Positions 20,815-29,845 of a DNA stretch of 63,094 nt are shown in pieces. The notes under the pieces were generated by a model, which had not been told where the DNA came from, did no database searches, and saw nothing but the letters and a program-made list of their open reading frames with translations. The position numbers and the translations under genes are program-made. The first letter of the stretch is position 1; each line of letters opens with the position of its first letter. This stretch comes from Candidatus Rokuibacteriota bacterium (GTDB taxonomy: Bacteria > Methylomirabilota > Methylomirabilia > Rokubacteriales > CSP1-6): contig QHSQ01000136.1 of the NCBI GenBank assembly GCA_003221615.1, forward strand, positions 1 through 63,094. The letters are read 5' to 3'.

Positions 20815-21624
20815 CTAGCTCGAGAAAAACTCCAGCAGCTTGCGGTTGACCTCGGCGGCGTTCTCGAACGCCGACCAGTGGCCGGCGGCTGAGATGCGGT
20901 GCACGTCGAGTGCGCCGACCGCCGCGCGCATCTCGCCGATCAGCAGATCGGCGGGCCGGAACGCCGAGTCGTCGCGTTCGCCCCACAGCACGCGGATCCG
21001 GCAGGTGAGCTGGGCGAGATCGCCGAGCAGCGTGCCGCCGCCGCTCACCTTGCGGCTGTCGAAGCGCGTACGCCGAACGCCGTCGGCCTGGATGTCGATC
21101 GCCTCCTCGGTGACGCTGGCCGGGTCGCTCAGCATGTTTACGAGCAGGTTGTGGCGGCAGATCTCGCGGAAGAGCCGCTCGTCGTTTCCGGCCTCCTTGT
21201 AGCTCCGGATCGGACGGTCGCCGAATCGTCGCGACGGAAAGCCGCCCGGCGAGACCAGGCAGAGGTGACTCACGCGCGTGCCCAGCCGCCGGGCGAGGCT
21301 CGTGGCGATGGCGCCGCCGAACGAGAATCCGGCCAGTCGCAGCGGTGCCTCGCCCGGGAACATCTCCACGAAGAGCCGGTGCACGAGGTCGAGATAGGCC
21401 GAGCCCGTCGTCTCGCGCGCCACCGTCGCCGAGTCGCCGTACGACGGATGGTCGAGCGCGTGCACCATGAAGCGCGCCGCGAGCGCCTCGATGTTCCGGG
21501 TCCAGTGGCGCCAGGAGCCCATGCCGCCGTGAAACAGGACGAGGTCCGGCCCGCTTCCGCTCCGTCGGACCGCCATGCGCGGCGCGTTTTCCGTCCCCTG
21601 AGGGCTCACTGGTCCTCGAATCAT
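20815..21624 (-). CDS. Alpha/beta hydrolase
   Basis: A soluble alpha/beta-hydrolase-fold enzyme of about 269 aa if started at MIRGPVSPQG; a shorter start at the ATG ending 21576 (MAVRRSGSGPDLVLFHGG) is equally plausible. Oxyanion-hole HGGMGSWRHW, nucleophile elbow GFSFGGAIATSLARR (Ser), acid in VLWGERDDS and catalytic His in ISAAGHWSAFENA make a complete triad. The pattern resembles meta-cleavage-product hydrolases and haloperoxidase-like esterases. It converges with the flavoprotein gene across a 43-nt gap containing small inverted repeats. Confidence 0.9.
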   Translation of the reverse strand: MIRGPVSPQGTENAPRMAVRRSGSGPDLVLFHGGMGSWRHWTRNIEALAARFMVHALDHPSYGDSATVARETTGSAYLDLVHRLFVEMFPGEAPLRLAGFSFGGAIATSLARRLGTRVSHLCLVSPGGFPSRRFGDRPIRSYKEAGNDERLFREICRHNLLVNMLSDPASVTEEAIDIQADGVRRTRFDSRKVSGGGTLLGDLAQLTCRIRVLWGERDDSAFRPADLLIGEMRAAVGALDVHRISAAGHWSAFENAAEVNRKLLEFFSS

Positions 21625-21743
21625 GGCACAGATCGCGCGGTCTGGACTTGCTACGGGAATATCACGATAATCGGGCGGCCTCGGCGGGCTCCTCGATGAC
21701 GCCGGGGCTTGATTCGAGCTGCGCACGCGGGAAAGGGGACCCC

Positions 21744-23771
21744 ATGCAGACTCGCACCTTACGCTCCAAGCTGACGATTGCCCTCGCGGTCGGGGCGCTC
21801 ACCTGTGCCGTCGCCGCCGCCGCGATCGCACAAAACGCCGGCAAGAGCCTGATCGGGAAACTGGAAGGGCCGGAGGTCGTGACGGACGCGGCGAAGTTTC
21901 CGAAAACGTTCAAGGAGGCGCCGCAGCTGGCGGCGCTGGTGAAGGCGGGCAAGCTGCCGCCCGTCGCCGAGCGCATCGGCCAGGATCCCCTGGTGATCAA
22001 GCCGCTGCACGAGGTCGGTAAGTATGGTGGCATGTGGCGCGCCGGTTTCACGGGCCCGGCCGATTTCTGGAACGGCTTCCGCTGCTGCTCGGGCCCCGAT
22101 CACCTGATGTTCTGGGATTACACGGGCGACAAGGTCGTGCCGAACCTCGCGAAGGGCCTCGAGATGCAGGACGGCGGCCGCGCGTGGCTGCTCCACTTGC
22201 GCCGCGGCATGAAATGGAGCGACGGCAAGCCCTTCACCGCCGACGACTTCGTGTTCTGGTTCGAGGATGTCTATCAGAACAAGGATCTCGTGCCGACACC
22301 CTCGGCGGCCATGGCCATCAACGGCAAGCCCGGCGTGGTCGAGAAGGTGGACACCAACACGGTGCGGTTCAAGTTCCCCGAGCCGTACACTATGTTCCCC
22401 GATGTGCTGGCGGGCTCCACCGACCTGGCTGGACAGATGCAGGGCTGGCGGGCCCTGGGCGGGTTCGCACCGGCCCACTACATGAAGCAGTTCCATCCGA
22501 AGTACGCGAGCCAGGCAGAGCTCGACAAGAAGGCGAAGGACGGCAAGTTCGATTCCTGGGTGCGCATGTTCCTGTTCAAGAACGACTGGGCGCTCAACCC
22601 GGAGCTGCCGGTGCTGTCGGCGTGGAAGACCGTCACGGCTATCAACACGCCGACGTGGACGCTCGAGCGCAATCCCTATAGCATCTTCGTCGACACCGCG
22701 GGCAACCAGCTGCCCTACATCGACAAGGTTGTCCTCACGCTGGCGGAGAACCTCGAGGTCATAAATCTAAGAGCGATCGCGGGCGAGTACGACTACGCCT
22801 CGCGGCACATGGACCTCGGCAAGCTGCCCGTGTTCCTCGAGAACCAGCAGAGGGGCAACTACAAGGTCTATCTCGATCCGGGGGACTACTGCGACCTGAT
22901 CATCAAGTTCAACCTGAACTACGACGCCGACGCGGAGATCGCCAAGTGGTTCAACACGGCCGACTTCCGGCGCGCGCTGTCGCTCGGCATCGACCGCGAC
23001 CAGATCAACGAGACGTTCTGGCTCGGCACCGGCAACCCCGGGTCCGTCGTGCCCGTCGACAACAACAAGTACAACCCCGGGACGCAGTACCGGAAGCTCT
23101 GGGCCACGCTCGATCCGAAGAAGGCCAACGAGATGCTCGACAAGCTGGGGCTCGCGAAGAAGGACGCGGAGGGCTACCGGCTGCGCAGCGATGGCAAGGG
23201 GCGTCTGCGCATCGAGATCATGACGCTCGGCGGGCAGTTCGTGCAGTACACGCAGATCGCCGAGATGATCCGCGAGCAGTGGAAGAAGATCGGCATCGAT
23301 TTACAAGTTCAGGAGGTCGAGCGAAGCCTCGCGCTCAAGCGCACGGCCGCCAACGAGCAGCAGCTCGCCGCGTGGAACAACGACGGCAGCGAGCATCTCT
23401 TCACCTTCCCGCTCCACGTGTTCCCGTTCGAGGTGGCCACCGTCGCCTCGTCGGGACCGCTCTACGCGAAGTGGTTCCACTCCAACGGCGCCCAGGGCAA
23501 GGAGCCAGAGCCGCGGATGAAGGAGCTGATGGAAAAATTCAAGAAGGCCTTCGGAGCGCCCGAGAAGGAGCGGATCCAGCTCGGCAAGGACATCTGGAGG
23601 ATCGCCGCCGAGGAGGTCTACATCATCGGCGTGGTGGGCCAGGGCCCGGCCTCCATGGGCGTGCGCGTGGTGAAGAATAACCTGGGCAACATCCCGACTC
23701 GCATGTACAACAGTCCGGACGGCAAGACGCCGGGCGTCTCGCGTCCGGCCACGTTCTACTGGAAGAACTGA
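21744..23771 (+). CDS. ABC transporter substrate-binding protein, family 5 (peptide/opine type)
   Basis: A 675-aa periplasmic binding protein, first gene of a complete Opp/Dpp operon. The signal peptide is MQTRTLRSKLTIALAVGALT, cleavage near AIAQ. Family-5 features include LVIKPLHEVGKYGGMWRAGF, LRRGMKWSDGKPFTADDFVF, TVRFKFPEP and NTADFRRALSLGIDRDQIN. It is longer than typical OppA/DppA (about 540 aa), as in the larger subgroup of this family common in environmental bacteria. Ligand unknown: peptides, opines or sugars. ATG chosen after GGGAAAGGGGACC. A 10-bp hairpin follows the gene. Confidence 0.92.
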   Translation: MQTRTLRSKLTIALAVGALTCAVAAAAIAQNAGKSLIGKLEGPEVVTDAAKFPKTFKEAPQLAALVKAGKLPPVAERIGQDPLVIKPLHEVGKYGGMWRAGFTGPADFWNGFRCCSGPDHLMFWDYTGDKVVPNLAKGLEMQDGGRAWLLHLRRGMKWSDGKPFTADDFVFWFEDVYQNKDLVPTPSAAMAINGKPGVVEKVDTNTVRFKFPEPYTMFPDVLAGSTDLAGQMQGWRALGGFAPAHYMKQFHPKYASQAELDKKAKDGKFDSWVRMFLFKNDWALNPELPVLSAWKTVTAINTPTWTLERNPYSIFVDTAGNQLPYIDKVVLTLAENLEVINLRAIAGEYDYASRHMDLGKLPVFLENQQRGNYKVYLDPGDYCDLIIKFNLNYDADAEIAKWFNTADFRRALSLGIDRDQINETFWLGTGNPGSVVPVDNNKYNPGTQYRKLWATLDPKKANEMLDKLGLAKKDAEGYRLRSDGKGRLRIEIMTLGGQFVQYTQIAEMIREQWKKIGIDLQVQEVERSLALKRTAANEQQLAAWNNDGSEHLFTFPLHVFPFEVATVASSGPLYAKWFHSNGAQGKEPEPRMKELMEKFKKAFGAPEKERIQLGKDIWRIAAEEVYIIGVVGQGPASMGVRVVKNNLGNIPTRMYNSPDGKTPGVSRPATFYWKN

Positions 23772-23778
23772 GCCCCGC

Positions 23779-23820
23779 GCGCGCCCGGTTCAACGCCACC
23801 CGGCGCTGAGCCGGGCGCGC
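23779..23820 (+). terminator. Hairpin between binding-protein and permease genes
   Basis: GCGCGCCCGG (23779-23788) pairs perfectly with CCGGGCGCGC (23811-23820) around a 22-nt loop, followed by CTTTCCC. It sits in the 56-nt gap between the binding protein and the first permease gene. Such partial terminators or mRNA-stabilising hairpins commonly raise binding-protein expression over permeases; that role is inferred. Confidence 0.5.
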
Positions 23821-23827
23821 CTTTCCC

Positions 23828-24817
23828 ATGCTGGCGTACATCGGCCGTCGCGCACTGCTCGCGGTCTTCACCGTGTGGGCAATCTCCATGCTCGCCTTCG
23901 TGATCATCCAGCTGCCCCCCGGCGACTACGTCTCGTCGTACATCGCGCAAATGGCGGCGATGGGCAGCGTCGTCAGCGACGAGGAGGCGCAGACTCTCCG
24001 GATCCAGTACGGCCTCGGTCAGCCGATCTACGTGCAGTACTGGAAGTGGATGAAGCAGATCGCCGAGGGCAACTTCGGCTTCTCGATGGAGTGGCGGCGC
24101 CCCGTCACCGAGGTGATCGGCGAGCGGCTGTGGCTGACGGTGGTGGTCGCCGTGTCCGCGCTGCTCCTCACGTGGGTGCTGGCGCTGCCGATCGGCATCT
24201 ATTCCGCGGTCCGCCAGTACTCGTTCGGTGATTATGCCGCCACCTTCATCGGCTTCCTCGGCCTCGCCGTGCCCAATTTCCTGCTCGCCCTGGTGCTCCT
24301 CTATCTCGGCTTCACGTTGTTCAACGCCCACATCGGCGGGCTCTTCTCGCCGGAGCTCCAGGACGCTCCGTGGAACCTCGCGCGAGTCTGGGACCTGCTC
24401 AAGCACCTGCCGATCCCCGCGCTGATCCTCGGTCTCGCGGGAACGGCCCAGCAGATCCGGATCATGCGCGCCAATCTGCTGGACGAGCTGCGCAAGCCCT
24501 ACGTGGTGACCGCGCGGTCCAAGGGCCTCACCGAGGCGCGGGTGATCTTGAAGTATCCAGTCAGGCTGGCGCTCAACCCGTTCGCGAGCACGATCGGCTA
24601 CACGCTGCCGTATATCGTCTCGGGCAGCATCATCGTCTCGCTCGTCCTCGGGCTGCCCACCGTCGGCCCGCTGTTGCTCAAGGCACTCATCTCCCAGGAC
24701 ATGTTCCTCGCCGGCACCATCGTGCTCCTGCTGGGGATCATGACGGTGATCGGCACCTTGATCTCGGACATCGTGCTCGTGTGGATCGATCCGCGCATCC
24801 GGCTCGAGGACACCTGA
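23828..24817 (+). CDS. ABC transporter permease (OppB/DppB type)
   Basis: Inner-membrane permease of the Opp/Dpp operon, 329 aa with six predicted transmembrane segments. It begins MLAYIGRRALLAVFTVWAIS, typical for DppB-type proteins. The cytoplasmic coupling (EAA) loop reads LRKPYVVTARSKGLTEARVI, which contacts the ATPase subunits. It overlaps the next permease gene by one nucleotide (TGATG), indicating translational coupling. Confidence 0.93.
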   Translation: MLAYIGRRALLAVFTVWAISMLAFVIIQLPPGDYVSSYIAQMAAMGSVVSDEEAQTLRIQYGLGQPIYVQYWKWMKQIAEGNFGFSMEWRRPVTEVIGERLWLTVVVAVSALLLTWVLALPIGIYSAVRQYSFGDYAATFIGFLGLAVPNFLLALVLLYLGFTLFNAHIGGLFSPELQDAPWNLARVWDLLKHLPIPALILGLAGTAQQIRIMRANLLDELRKPYVVTARSKGLTEARVILKYPVRLALNPFASTIGYTLPYIVSGSIIVSLVLGLPTVGPLLLKALISQDMFLAGTIVLLLGIMTVIGTLISDIVLVWIDPRIRLEDT

Positions 24818-25959
24818 TGGCCGTCGCCGCCGACGCGGGGCCGCTACCGAGCGCACCGACCGCGGACAAGCAGCGCATTTTCGTCGCCTCGCAGTGGCAG
24901 CTCATGTGGTGGCGGTTCCGCAAGCATCGCGTGGCCGTGGCCAGCCTCATCGTCGTCGGCGGCTTCTATCTGGCCGTGCTGGGCGCGGACTTCCTCGCGT
25001 ACGCCGATCCCAACGCGTCCGAGGCGCAGCGCTCCTTGATGCCGCCGCAGCCTGTGCACTGGTTCGACGACGGGCGGTTTCGCCCCCACGTCTACGGCCT
25101 CAAGGGCGCCCGTGACCCGAAGACGTTCAAGCGCGTCTATCAGGCCGATCCCAGCCAGAAGATCCCGGTCCGATTCTTTGCTCAGGGTTTCGAATATCGC
25201 TTCCTCGGTCTGATTCCGATGTCGCGCCACCTGATCGGTGTCGACTCGGGACGCGACGCCTCGACAACGATCTTTCTCCTGGGCACGGACGTGCAGGGGC
25301 GCGATTTGTGGTCGCGGCTGATGTTCGGCACGCGCATCTCGCTCACGATCGGCCTGCTTGGCGTCACGATGAGCCTCGTCCTCGGTGTGGTCCTGGGTGG
25401 GTTCTCGGGATTCTACGGCGGCGTCGCCGACACCGTGATCCAGCGGATCATCGAGATCCTCCGCTCGATCCCGACGATTCCGCTCTGGATGGGCCTGGCG
25501 GCGGCCTTGCCGCGCGACTGGACCATCTTGCAAGTCTACTTCGCCATCACCGTGATCATCTCGCTGCTGGGATGGACGGAGCTGGCGCGGGTGATCCGAG
25601 GCCGCTTTCTCGCCCTCCGGGAAGAAGACTTCGTGGTGTCCGCGCGGCTCGTCGGCTGTAGCCAGATGCGAACGATCTTCGTGCACATGGTGCCGTCGTT
25701 CATGAGCCACATCATCGCGGCGACGACATTGGCGCTGCCGGCGATGATCATCAGCGAGACCGCGCTGAGCTTCCTGGGCCTGGGCTTGCGGCCGCCCGCG
25801 ATCAGCTGGGGCGTGCTGTTGCAACAGGCCCAGAACGTCCAGACCGTGGCGATCTCGCCGTGGCTGATGCTCCCGGCGGTGCCCGTGATCGTCGTGGTCA
25901 TGGCCTTCAACTTCCTGGGCGATGGCCTGAGGGACGCTGCCGACCCTTATGGACGCTGA
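24817..25959 (+). CDS. ABC transporter permease (OppC/DppC type)
   Basis: Second permease of the peptide-type ABC system, 380 aa. After a cytoplasmic N-terminus comes the first TM (HRVAVASLIVVGGFYLAVLG). A long periplasmic insert of about 110 residues precedes LLGTDVQGRDLWSRLMFGTR, the DppC signature. The coupling loop is EEDFVVSARLVGCSQMRTIF and the protein ends DGLRDAADPYGR. The long insert is larger than in E. coli OppC and matches the large binding-protein subgroup in the same operon. The start overlaps the OppB stop. Confidence 0.92.
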   Translation: MAVAADAGPLPSAPTADKQRIFVASQWQLMWWRFRKHRVAVASLIVVGGFYLAVLGADFLAYADPNASEAQRSLMPPQPVHWFDDGRFRPHVYGLKGARDPKTFKRVYQADPSQKIPVRFFAQGFEYRFLGLIPMSRHLIGVDSGRDASTTIFLLGTDVQGRDLWSRLMFGTRISLTIGLLGVTMSLVLGVVLGGFSGFYGGVADTVIQRIIEILRSIPTIPLWMGLAAALPRDWTILQVYFAITVIISLLGWTELARVIRGRFLALREEDFVVSARLVGCSQMRTIFVHMVPSFMSHIIAATTLALPAMIISETALSFLGLGLRPPAISWGVLLQQAQNVQTVAISPWLMLPAVPVIVVVMAFNFLGDGLRDAADPYGR

Positions 25960-25975
25960 GCCGCTACTTCTCGGA

Positions 25976-26068
25976 GGGGTGCTTCGCCCCCCTTCCGACG
26001 GCCGGCGCGGCCCTGAAGGGCCGCGCTCGGCCTGCCTCCCCGCGGGAGTGCGCCGGCGAAGCCGGCGC
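25976..26068 (+). repeat. Three consecutive hairpins between permease and ATPase genes
   Basis: The 123-nt gap between oppC-like and oppD-like genes holds three stem-loops. GGGGTG-CTT-CGCCCC lies at about 25976-25990. A 9-10 bp perfect stem GCGCGGCCCT/AGGGCCGCGC lies at 26005-26026, and GCGCCGGC-GAA-GCCGGCGC at 26050-26068. None is followed by a T-run, so they look more like intra-operon processing or REP-type structures than simple terminators. Confidence 0.6.
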
Positions 26069-26082
26069 TCGAAGCGGACAAT

Positions 26083-27102
26083 ATGACGGTGGAAAACGAG
26101 CCACTCCTGTCCGTACGGAATCTGCATACATATTTCGCGCAAGATGAGGGCATGGTGAAGGCCGTGGACGGCGTGAGTCTCGAGATGAGCGCGGGGGCGA
26201 CGCTCGGGGTCGTCGGCGAGAGCGGGTGCGGCAAGAGCGTCACGGCGCGCTCCATCTTGCGTATCGTCGACCGTCCGGGTCGGATCGTCGCGGGGGAGAT
26301 CTGGTTCCGGCGCCCCACCGCGAACGGCGGGGCGGGGAGTCCCGCCGTCGACCTCGCGAAGCTCGAGCCCAACAGCAAGGAGATGCGGTCGATCCGCGGC
26401 GCCGAGATCGCGCTGATCTTCCAGGAGCCGATGTCCTCCTTCAGCCCGGTTCACAGCGTGGGCAATCAGATCATCGAGGCGATCGTGCTCCACGAGGAGA
26501 TCGACCGCCGCGGGGCGCGCGCGAAGGCGATCGAGATGCTGCGGCGGGTCGGCGTCTCGTCGCCTGATCAGCGCATCGATCAGCTGGCCAATCAGCTGAG
26601 TGGCGGCTTGCGGCAGCGCGCCATGATCGCGATGGCGCTGTCGTGCAGCCCGACGCTCTTGATCGCGGACGAGCCGACGACCGCTCTCGACGTGACCACG
26701 CAGACACAGATCCTCGAGCTGTTGCGCCAGCTCCAGCAGGAAGACGGGATGGCCATCATGCTGATCACGCACGACCTCGGCGTGATCGCCGAGATGGCGA
26801 CGGACGTGGCGGTCATGTACCTGGGCCGCGTCGTCGAACAGGCGCCGGTCGACGCGATCTTCCATGCGCCCAAGCACCCGTATACCCGGGCGCTCCTCCG
26901 CTCGATTCCGCGGATGCGCGCGCGGAGCCGCGAGCGACTCACGCCGATCGCGGGGTCCGTGCCGCATCCGTACGATCGCCCGGAGGGGTGCCCCTTCCAC
27001 CCGCGCTGCCCGGACTTCATGCCGGGGACCTGCGATCGGCAGACGCCGGAGCTCCGAGCGGTCGGCGACCGGCATACCGTGAGCTGCTTCCTCTACCCAT
27101 GA
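26083..27102 (+). CDS. ABC transporter ATP-binding protein (OppD/DppD type)
   Basis: Cytoplasmic ATPase of the Opp operon, 339 aa. Walker A is [13 protein letters not shown], the Q-loop is in [17 protein letters not shown], the ABC signature is [15 protein letters not shown], Walker B is [16 protein letters not shown] and the switch His is in [12 protein letters not shown]. The C-terminal oligopeptide-transporter cysteine domain is present ([15 protein letters not shown]), which in relatives can bind an iron-sulfur cluster. It overlaps the OppF-like gene by 4 nt (ATGA). Confidence 0.95.
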   Translation: MTVENEPLLSVRNLHTYFAQDEGMVKAVDGVSLEMSAGATLGVVGESGCGKSVTARSILRIVDRPGRIVAGEIWFRRPTANGGAGSPAVDLAKLEPNSKEMRSIRGAEIALIFQEPMSSFSPVHSVGNQIIEAIVLHEEIDRRGARAKAIEMLRRVGVSSPDQRIDQLANQLSGGLRQRAMIAMALSCSPTLLIADEPTTALDVTTQTQILELLRQLQQEDGMAIMLITHDLGVIAEMATDVAVMYLGRVVEQAPVDAIFHAPKHPYTRALLRSIPRMRARSRERLTPIAGSVPHPYDRPEGCPFHPRCPDFMPGTCDRQTPELRAVGDRHTVSCFLYP

Positions 27103-28115
27103 GCGCCGTCAAGACGCCGCTGCTGCGAGTGGCCGGGCTGCGGAAGCACTTTCCGATTCGCAAGGGCTTCCTGAAGCGGACGGTGGGTCACGTTCGGGCG
27201 GTCGATGGCGTCGACTTCCACATCGACGAAGGCGAGACCCTGGGGCTCGTCGGTGAGAGCGGCTGCGGCAAGACCACCACGGCGCGCTGCATCCTGCGCG
27301 CGATCGAGCCGACGGGCGGCGAGATCTTCATGCGGCTGGCCGGAGGCGCCGTGGTCGAGCTCGGCGGGTTGCGCGAATCGGAGCTGCGGGCCCTGCGGCG
27401 CGAGATCCAGATGATCTTCCAGGATCCGTTCACCTCGCTCAATCCGCGCATGACCCTACTCGACCTCGTGGGCGAGCCGCTCCTGGTCCACGGCATGAAG
27501 AGCCGCCGCGAGCGCGAGGAGCGCGTGGCGGACCTCTTGCGCCGGGTCGGACTCAGACCAGAGTACATGCGTCGCTTCCCGCACGCGTTCAGCGGAGGCG
27601 AGCGGCAGCGCATCGGCATCGCGCGGGCGCTGGCGCTCCAGCCTCGCCTGGTCGTCGCCGACGAGCCGGTCTCGGCCCTGGACGTGTCGGTGCAGGCGCA
27701 GATCCTGAATCTCCTGTTCGACCTTCAAGATCAGTTCCGGTTGACGTATCTGTTCGTGGCGCACGACTTGAGCGTGGTCCGCTATATCAGCAATCGGGTC
27801 GCCGTGATGTACGTTGGTCGGATCGTCGAGCTCGCGGAGACCGAGGAGCTCTTCACGTCGCCCAAGCACCCGTACACGGCGGCGCTACTCTCCGCGGTGC
27901 CCGAGCCTGATCCGCGCATACGCTCGAAGCGCATCGTGCTGCAGGGCGAGGTCGCCAATCCCGCCTCGCCGCCGTCCGGCTGCTACTTCCACCCGCGCTG
28001 CCCGCACGCGATCGAGGTGTGCCGGACGCAGACGCCCGCGTTCCAGGAAATCTCGCCGGGTCACCTCGTCGGCTGCCACCGCGCTCACGAGCTGCGGCTG
28101 GCGGGGGTAGAGTGA
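27099..28115 (+). CDS. ABC transporter ATP-binding protein (OppF/DppF type)
   Basis: Second ATPase of the heterodimeric Opp pair, 338 aa. Motifs: [20 protein letters not shown] typical of OppF, Walker [15 protein letters not shown]-loop [15 protein letters not shown], signature [15 protein letters not shown], Walker [17 protein letters not shown], and switch His in [13 protein letters not shown]. The C-terminal cysteine block ([20 protein letters not shown]) is complete. It starts inside the stop of the OppD-like gene and ends 4 nt before an aminotransferase gene, probably co-transcribed. Confidence 0.95.
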   Translation: MSAVKTPLLRVAGLRKHFPIRKGFLKRTVGHVRAVDGVDFHIDEGETLGLVGESGCGKTTTARCILRAIEPTGGEIFMRLAGGAVVELGGLRESELRALRREIQMIFQDPFTSLNPRMTLLDLVGEPLLVHGMKSRREREERVADLLRRVGLRPEYMRRFPHAFSGGERQRIGIARALALQPRLVVADEPVSALDVSVQAQILNLLFDLQDQFRLTYLFVAHDLSVVRYISNRVAVMYVGRIVELAETEELFTSPKHPYTAALLSAVPEPDPRIRSKRIVLQGEVANPASPPSGCYFHPRCPHAIEVCRTQTPAFQEISPGHLVGCHRAHELRLAGVE

Positions 28116-28119
28116 GGCC

Positions 28120-29292
28120 ATGATCGTCTCGCGCGCCGTCACCGAGAATCTGACGAAGTCGTCGTGGATCCGCCGCATGTTCGAGGAGGGCGCTCGACTG
28201 AAGCAGGAGCGCGGCGCCGACAAGGTCTTCGACTTCACCCTGGGCAACCCGGAGATCGAGCCGCCGCCGGCCGTGCTGGCCGCGGCGCGGCGCGTGCTCG
28301 AGAGCACCGCGCCACACCTGCACGCCTACATGCCCAACGCGGGCCACGTGAAGGTGCGCGAGGCGGTGGCGGGACGGCTGCGGGCCTCGACCGGCCTGCC
28401 GTACACGGCCGGCCACGTTTTGATGACCGTGGGCGCCGGCGCCGCGCTCAACACCGTGCTGAAGGCCTTGCTCGATCCCGGCGACGAGGTGCTGACGGTC
28501 GCGCCGTTCTTCGCCGAGTACACGTTCTACGCCGAGAACCACGGCGGCAAGCTGGTGGTCGTCCCGCCGAAGGCCGATCTCACGCCCGATATCGCGAAGC
28601 TCGAAGCCGCGATCACCTCGCGAACGCGCGCGATTCTCGTGAACTCGCCCAATAATCCGAGCGGCGCCATCTATCCACGGTCGACATTCGTCGAGATCGA
28701 GGCGATGCTGGCGCGCGTCGCGCGGCCGATCGTGCTCGTCAGCGACGAGCCGTATCGCGCGCTGGTGTTCGACGACGTCGTGCCGCCCGAAGTGCCGCCG
28801 CTGGTCACCCGCTCGATCGTCGCGACGTCCTGGTCGAAGTCGCTGGCCATTCCCGGCGAGCGCATCGGCTACCTGGCGTTCTCGCCGCGCCTGCCGGAGG
28901 CCGCCGAGCTCTTCGAGGCGTGCACGTTCACGAGCCGGGTGCTCGGCTTCGTGAACGCGCCGGCGCTCTGGCAGTGGGTGGTGGCCGAGGTCGGCGACCT
29001 GGTGATCGACGTGGGGCCGTACCGCGAGAAGCGCGACCTGATGTACGAGGGCCTCACGCGCATCGGCTACCAGTGCGTGAAGCCCCAGGGCGCCTTCTAT
29101 GTGTTCCCGAAGACCCCGATCGACGACGACGTAGCCTTCATCCGCCTGCTGGCCGAAGAAGGTGTGCTCACCGTGCCGGGCTCAGGCTTCGGCATGCCCG
29201 GCCACATCCGCATCTCACTGACCGTCGACCGCGACACGGTAGTGCGCGCCCTCCCGGGCTTCGAACGCGCCTTCAAGAAAGCCCGCGGCTAA
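28120..29292 (+). CDS. Pyridoxal-phosphate-dependent aminotransferase (class I/II)
   Basis: Cytosolic PLP enzyme of 390 aa transferring amino groups between an amino acid and a 2-oxo acid. Fold-type I landmarks: GAGAALNTVLKALLDPGDEV for cofactor phosphate contact, ILVNSPNNPSGAIYPRST with the Asn contacting PLP, LVSDEPYRALVF with the Asp/Tyr pair, and Schiff-base Lys in VATSWSKSLAIPGERIGY. The C-terminal Arg for carboxylate binding is in MPGHIRISLTVD. Position just after the peptide transporter suggests use of imported amino acids. The specific substrate is not determinable. Confidence 0.92.
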   Translation: MIVSRAVTENLTKSSWIRRMFEEGARLKQERGADKVFDFTLGNPEIEPPPAVLAAARRVLESTAPHLHAYMPNAGHVKVREAVAGRLRASTGLPYTAGHVLMTVGAGAALNTVLKALLDPGDEVLTVAPFFAEYTFYAENHGGKLVVVPPKADLTPDIAKLEAAITSRTRAILVNSPNNPSGAIYPRSTFVEIEAMLARVARPIVLVSDEPYRALVFDDVVPPEVPPLVTRSIVATSWSKSLAIPGERIGYLAFSPRLPEAAELFEACTFTSRVLGFVNAPALWQWVVAEVGDLVIDVGPYREKRDLMYEGLTRIGYQCVKPQGAFYVFPKTPIDDDVAFIRLLAEEGVLTVPGSGFGMPGHIRISLTVDRDTVVRALPGFERAFKKARG

Positions 29293-29312
29293 GCGGCGCG
29301 CCGCGGCGGGGA

Positions 29313-29451
29313 GCGCGCCAGGGGGCGAGCCTGGAGTGCCTCCCGCGACCTGTGTAGGCACGGTTACTTGAACGACAAGCTCGTAGGTTCAACTCGCGTG
29401 GCGTACCCGCGCAGGTCGCGGGAGGCACCCCAGGCTCGCCCGCTGGCGCGC
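29313..29451. repeat. Large inverted repeat (40-nt arms) in a convergent gap
   Basis: Left arm 29313-29352 and right arm 29412-29451 are reverse complements over 40 nt with two mismatches; the innermost part is TGCCTCCCGCGACCTG / CAGGTCGCGGGAGGCA. Weaker similarity continues outward (CCGCGGCGG on both sides). The 59-nt centre has its own short TTGAA/TTCAA pairing. The element lies between the convergent aminotransferase and ArsC-like genes. It could be a two-way terminator or a non-autonomous palindromic insertion. Confidence 0.75.
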
Positions 29452-29470
29452 GGGCACGGCCGCCGCGGGA

Positions 29471-29817
29471 TTATCCGAGGAGCCGCTTGTAAGTAGCCTC
29501 GTCGAAGCCGACGATCAGCCTGCGTCCCTTCCGGAGCGTCGGCGCCCGCAGATTGCCGGTGGGGCCCAGAGGGAGACCGAGGAGCTCGGCGCGCGGCGGC
29601 TGCTCCCGCTTGAGGTCGAGGTGCACGATCTTCTTGCCCTTGGCGATGTAGAGCTCGTCCACGTCCTTCAGGGCGCCGCGGGCGGCTCGCCCTTGATCGT
29701 GGCTTTCTTGGCATCGGTCTGTGCGGCGATCTCGACCTTGTGCTTCGCAAGGAACCCTTGCGTCTTGGCGCAGGTCGTTCAGCCCTGGCGGTGGTAGCTC
29801 CAGTCGACGGTGCTCAT
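29471..29817 (-). CDS. ArsC/Spx-like thioredoxin-fold selenoprotein, with a frameshift
   Basis: Reads MSTVDWSYHRQG-U-TTCAKT, where the TGA at 29779-29781 occupies the first cysteine of the CxxC of ArsC-like (YffB/Spx-type) proteins, giving U13-x-x-C16. After DAKKATIKGE the frame must change near 29670-29690 to continue as LKDVDELYIAKGKKIVHLDL and GPTGNLRAPTLRKGRRLIVG to the TAA at 29471. One missing G in the run encoding GEAARGALKD would restore a 115-aa protein. This is either an assembly or base-calling error or a recent inactivating mutation. A SECIS-like hairpin sits at 29746-29762. Family members are glutaredoxin-like reductases; arsenate as substrate is not established. Confidence 0.78.
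29746..29762 (-). promoter_or_regulatory. Candidate bacterial SECIS element (ArsC-like gene)
   Basis: In the mRNA, CGCAAGG-GUU-CCUUGCG forms a perfect 7-bp stem with loop GUU. The loop starts 23 nt after the UGA, and a G is the first loop base. This matches the known bacterial SECIS rule of a small apical loop with an early G about 16-37 nt downstream of the UGA. Confidence 0.7.
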
Positions 29818-29845
29818 GGCGGTCTCCCGTGTTCGAGACGCGCGA

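Noticed and set aside
29341..29420. Possible tRNA (even tRNA-Sec) because of TCCCGCGA/TCGCGGGA pairing and a GGTTCAA T-loop-like word next to a selenoprotein gene.
   Set aside because: No T-stem pairs around GGTTCAA, no D-arm or UCA anticodon arm can be drawn, and the pairing extends well beyond an acceptor stem. It is better explained as a long inverted repeat.
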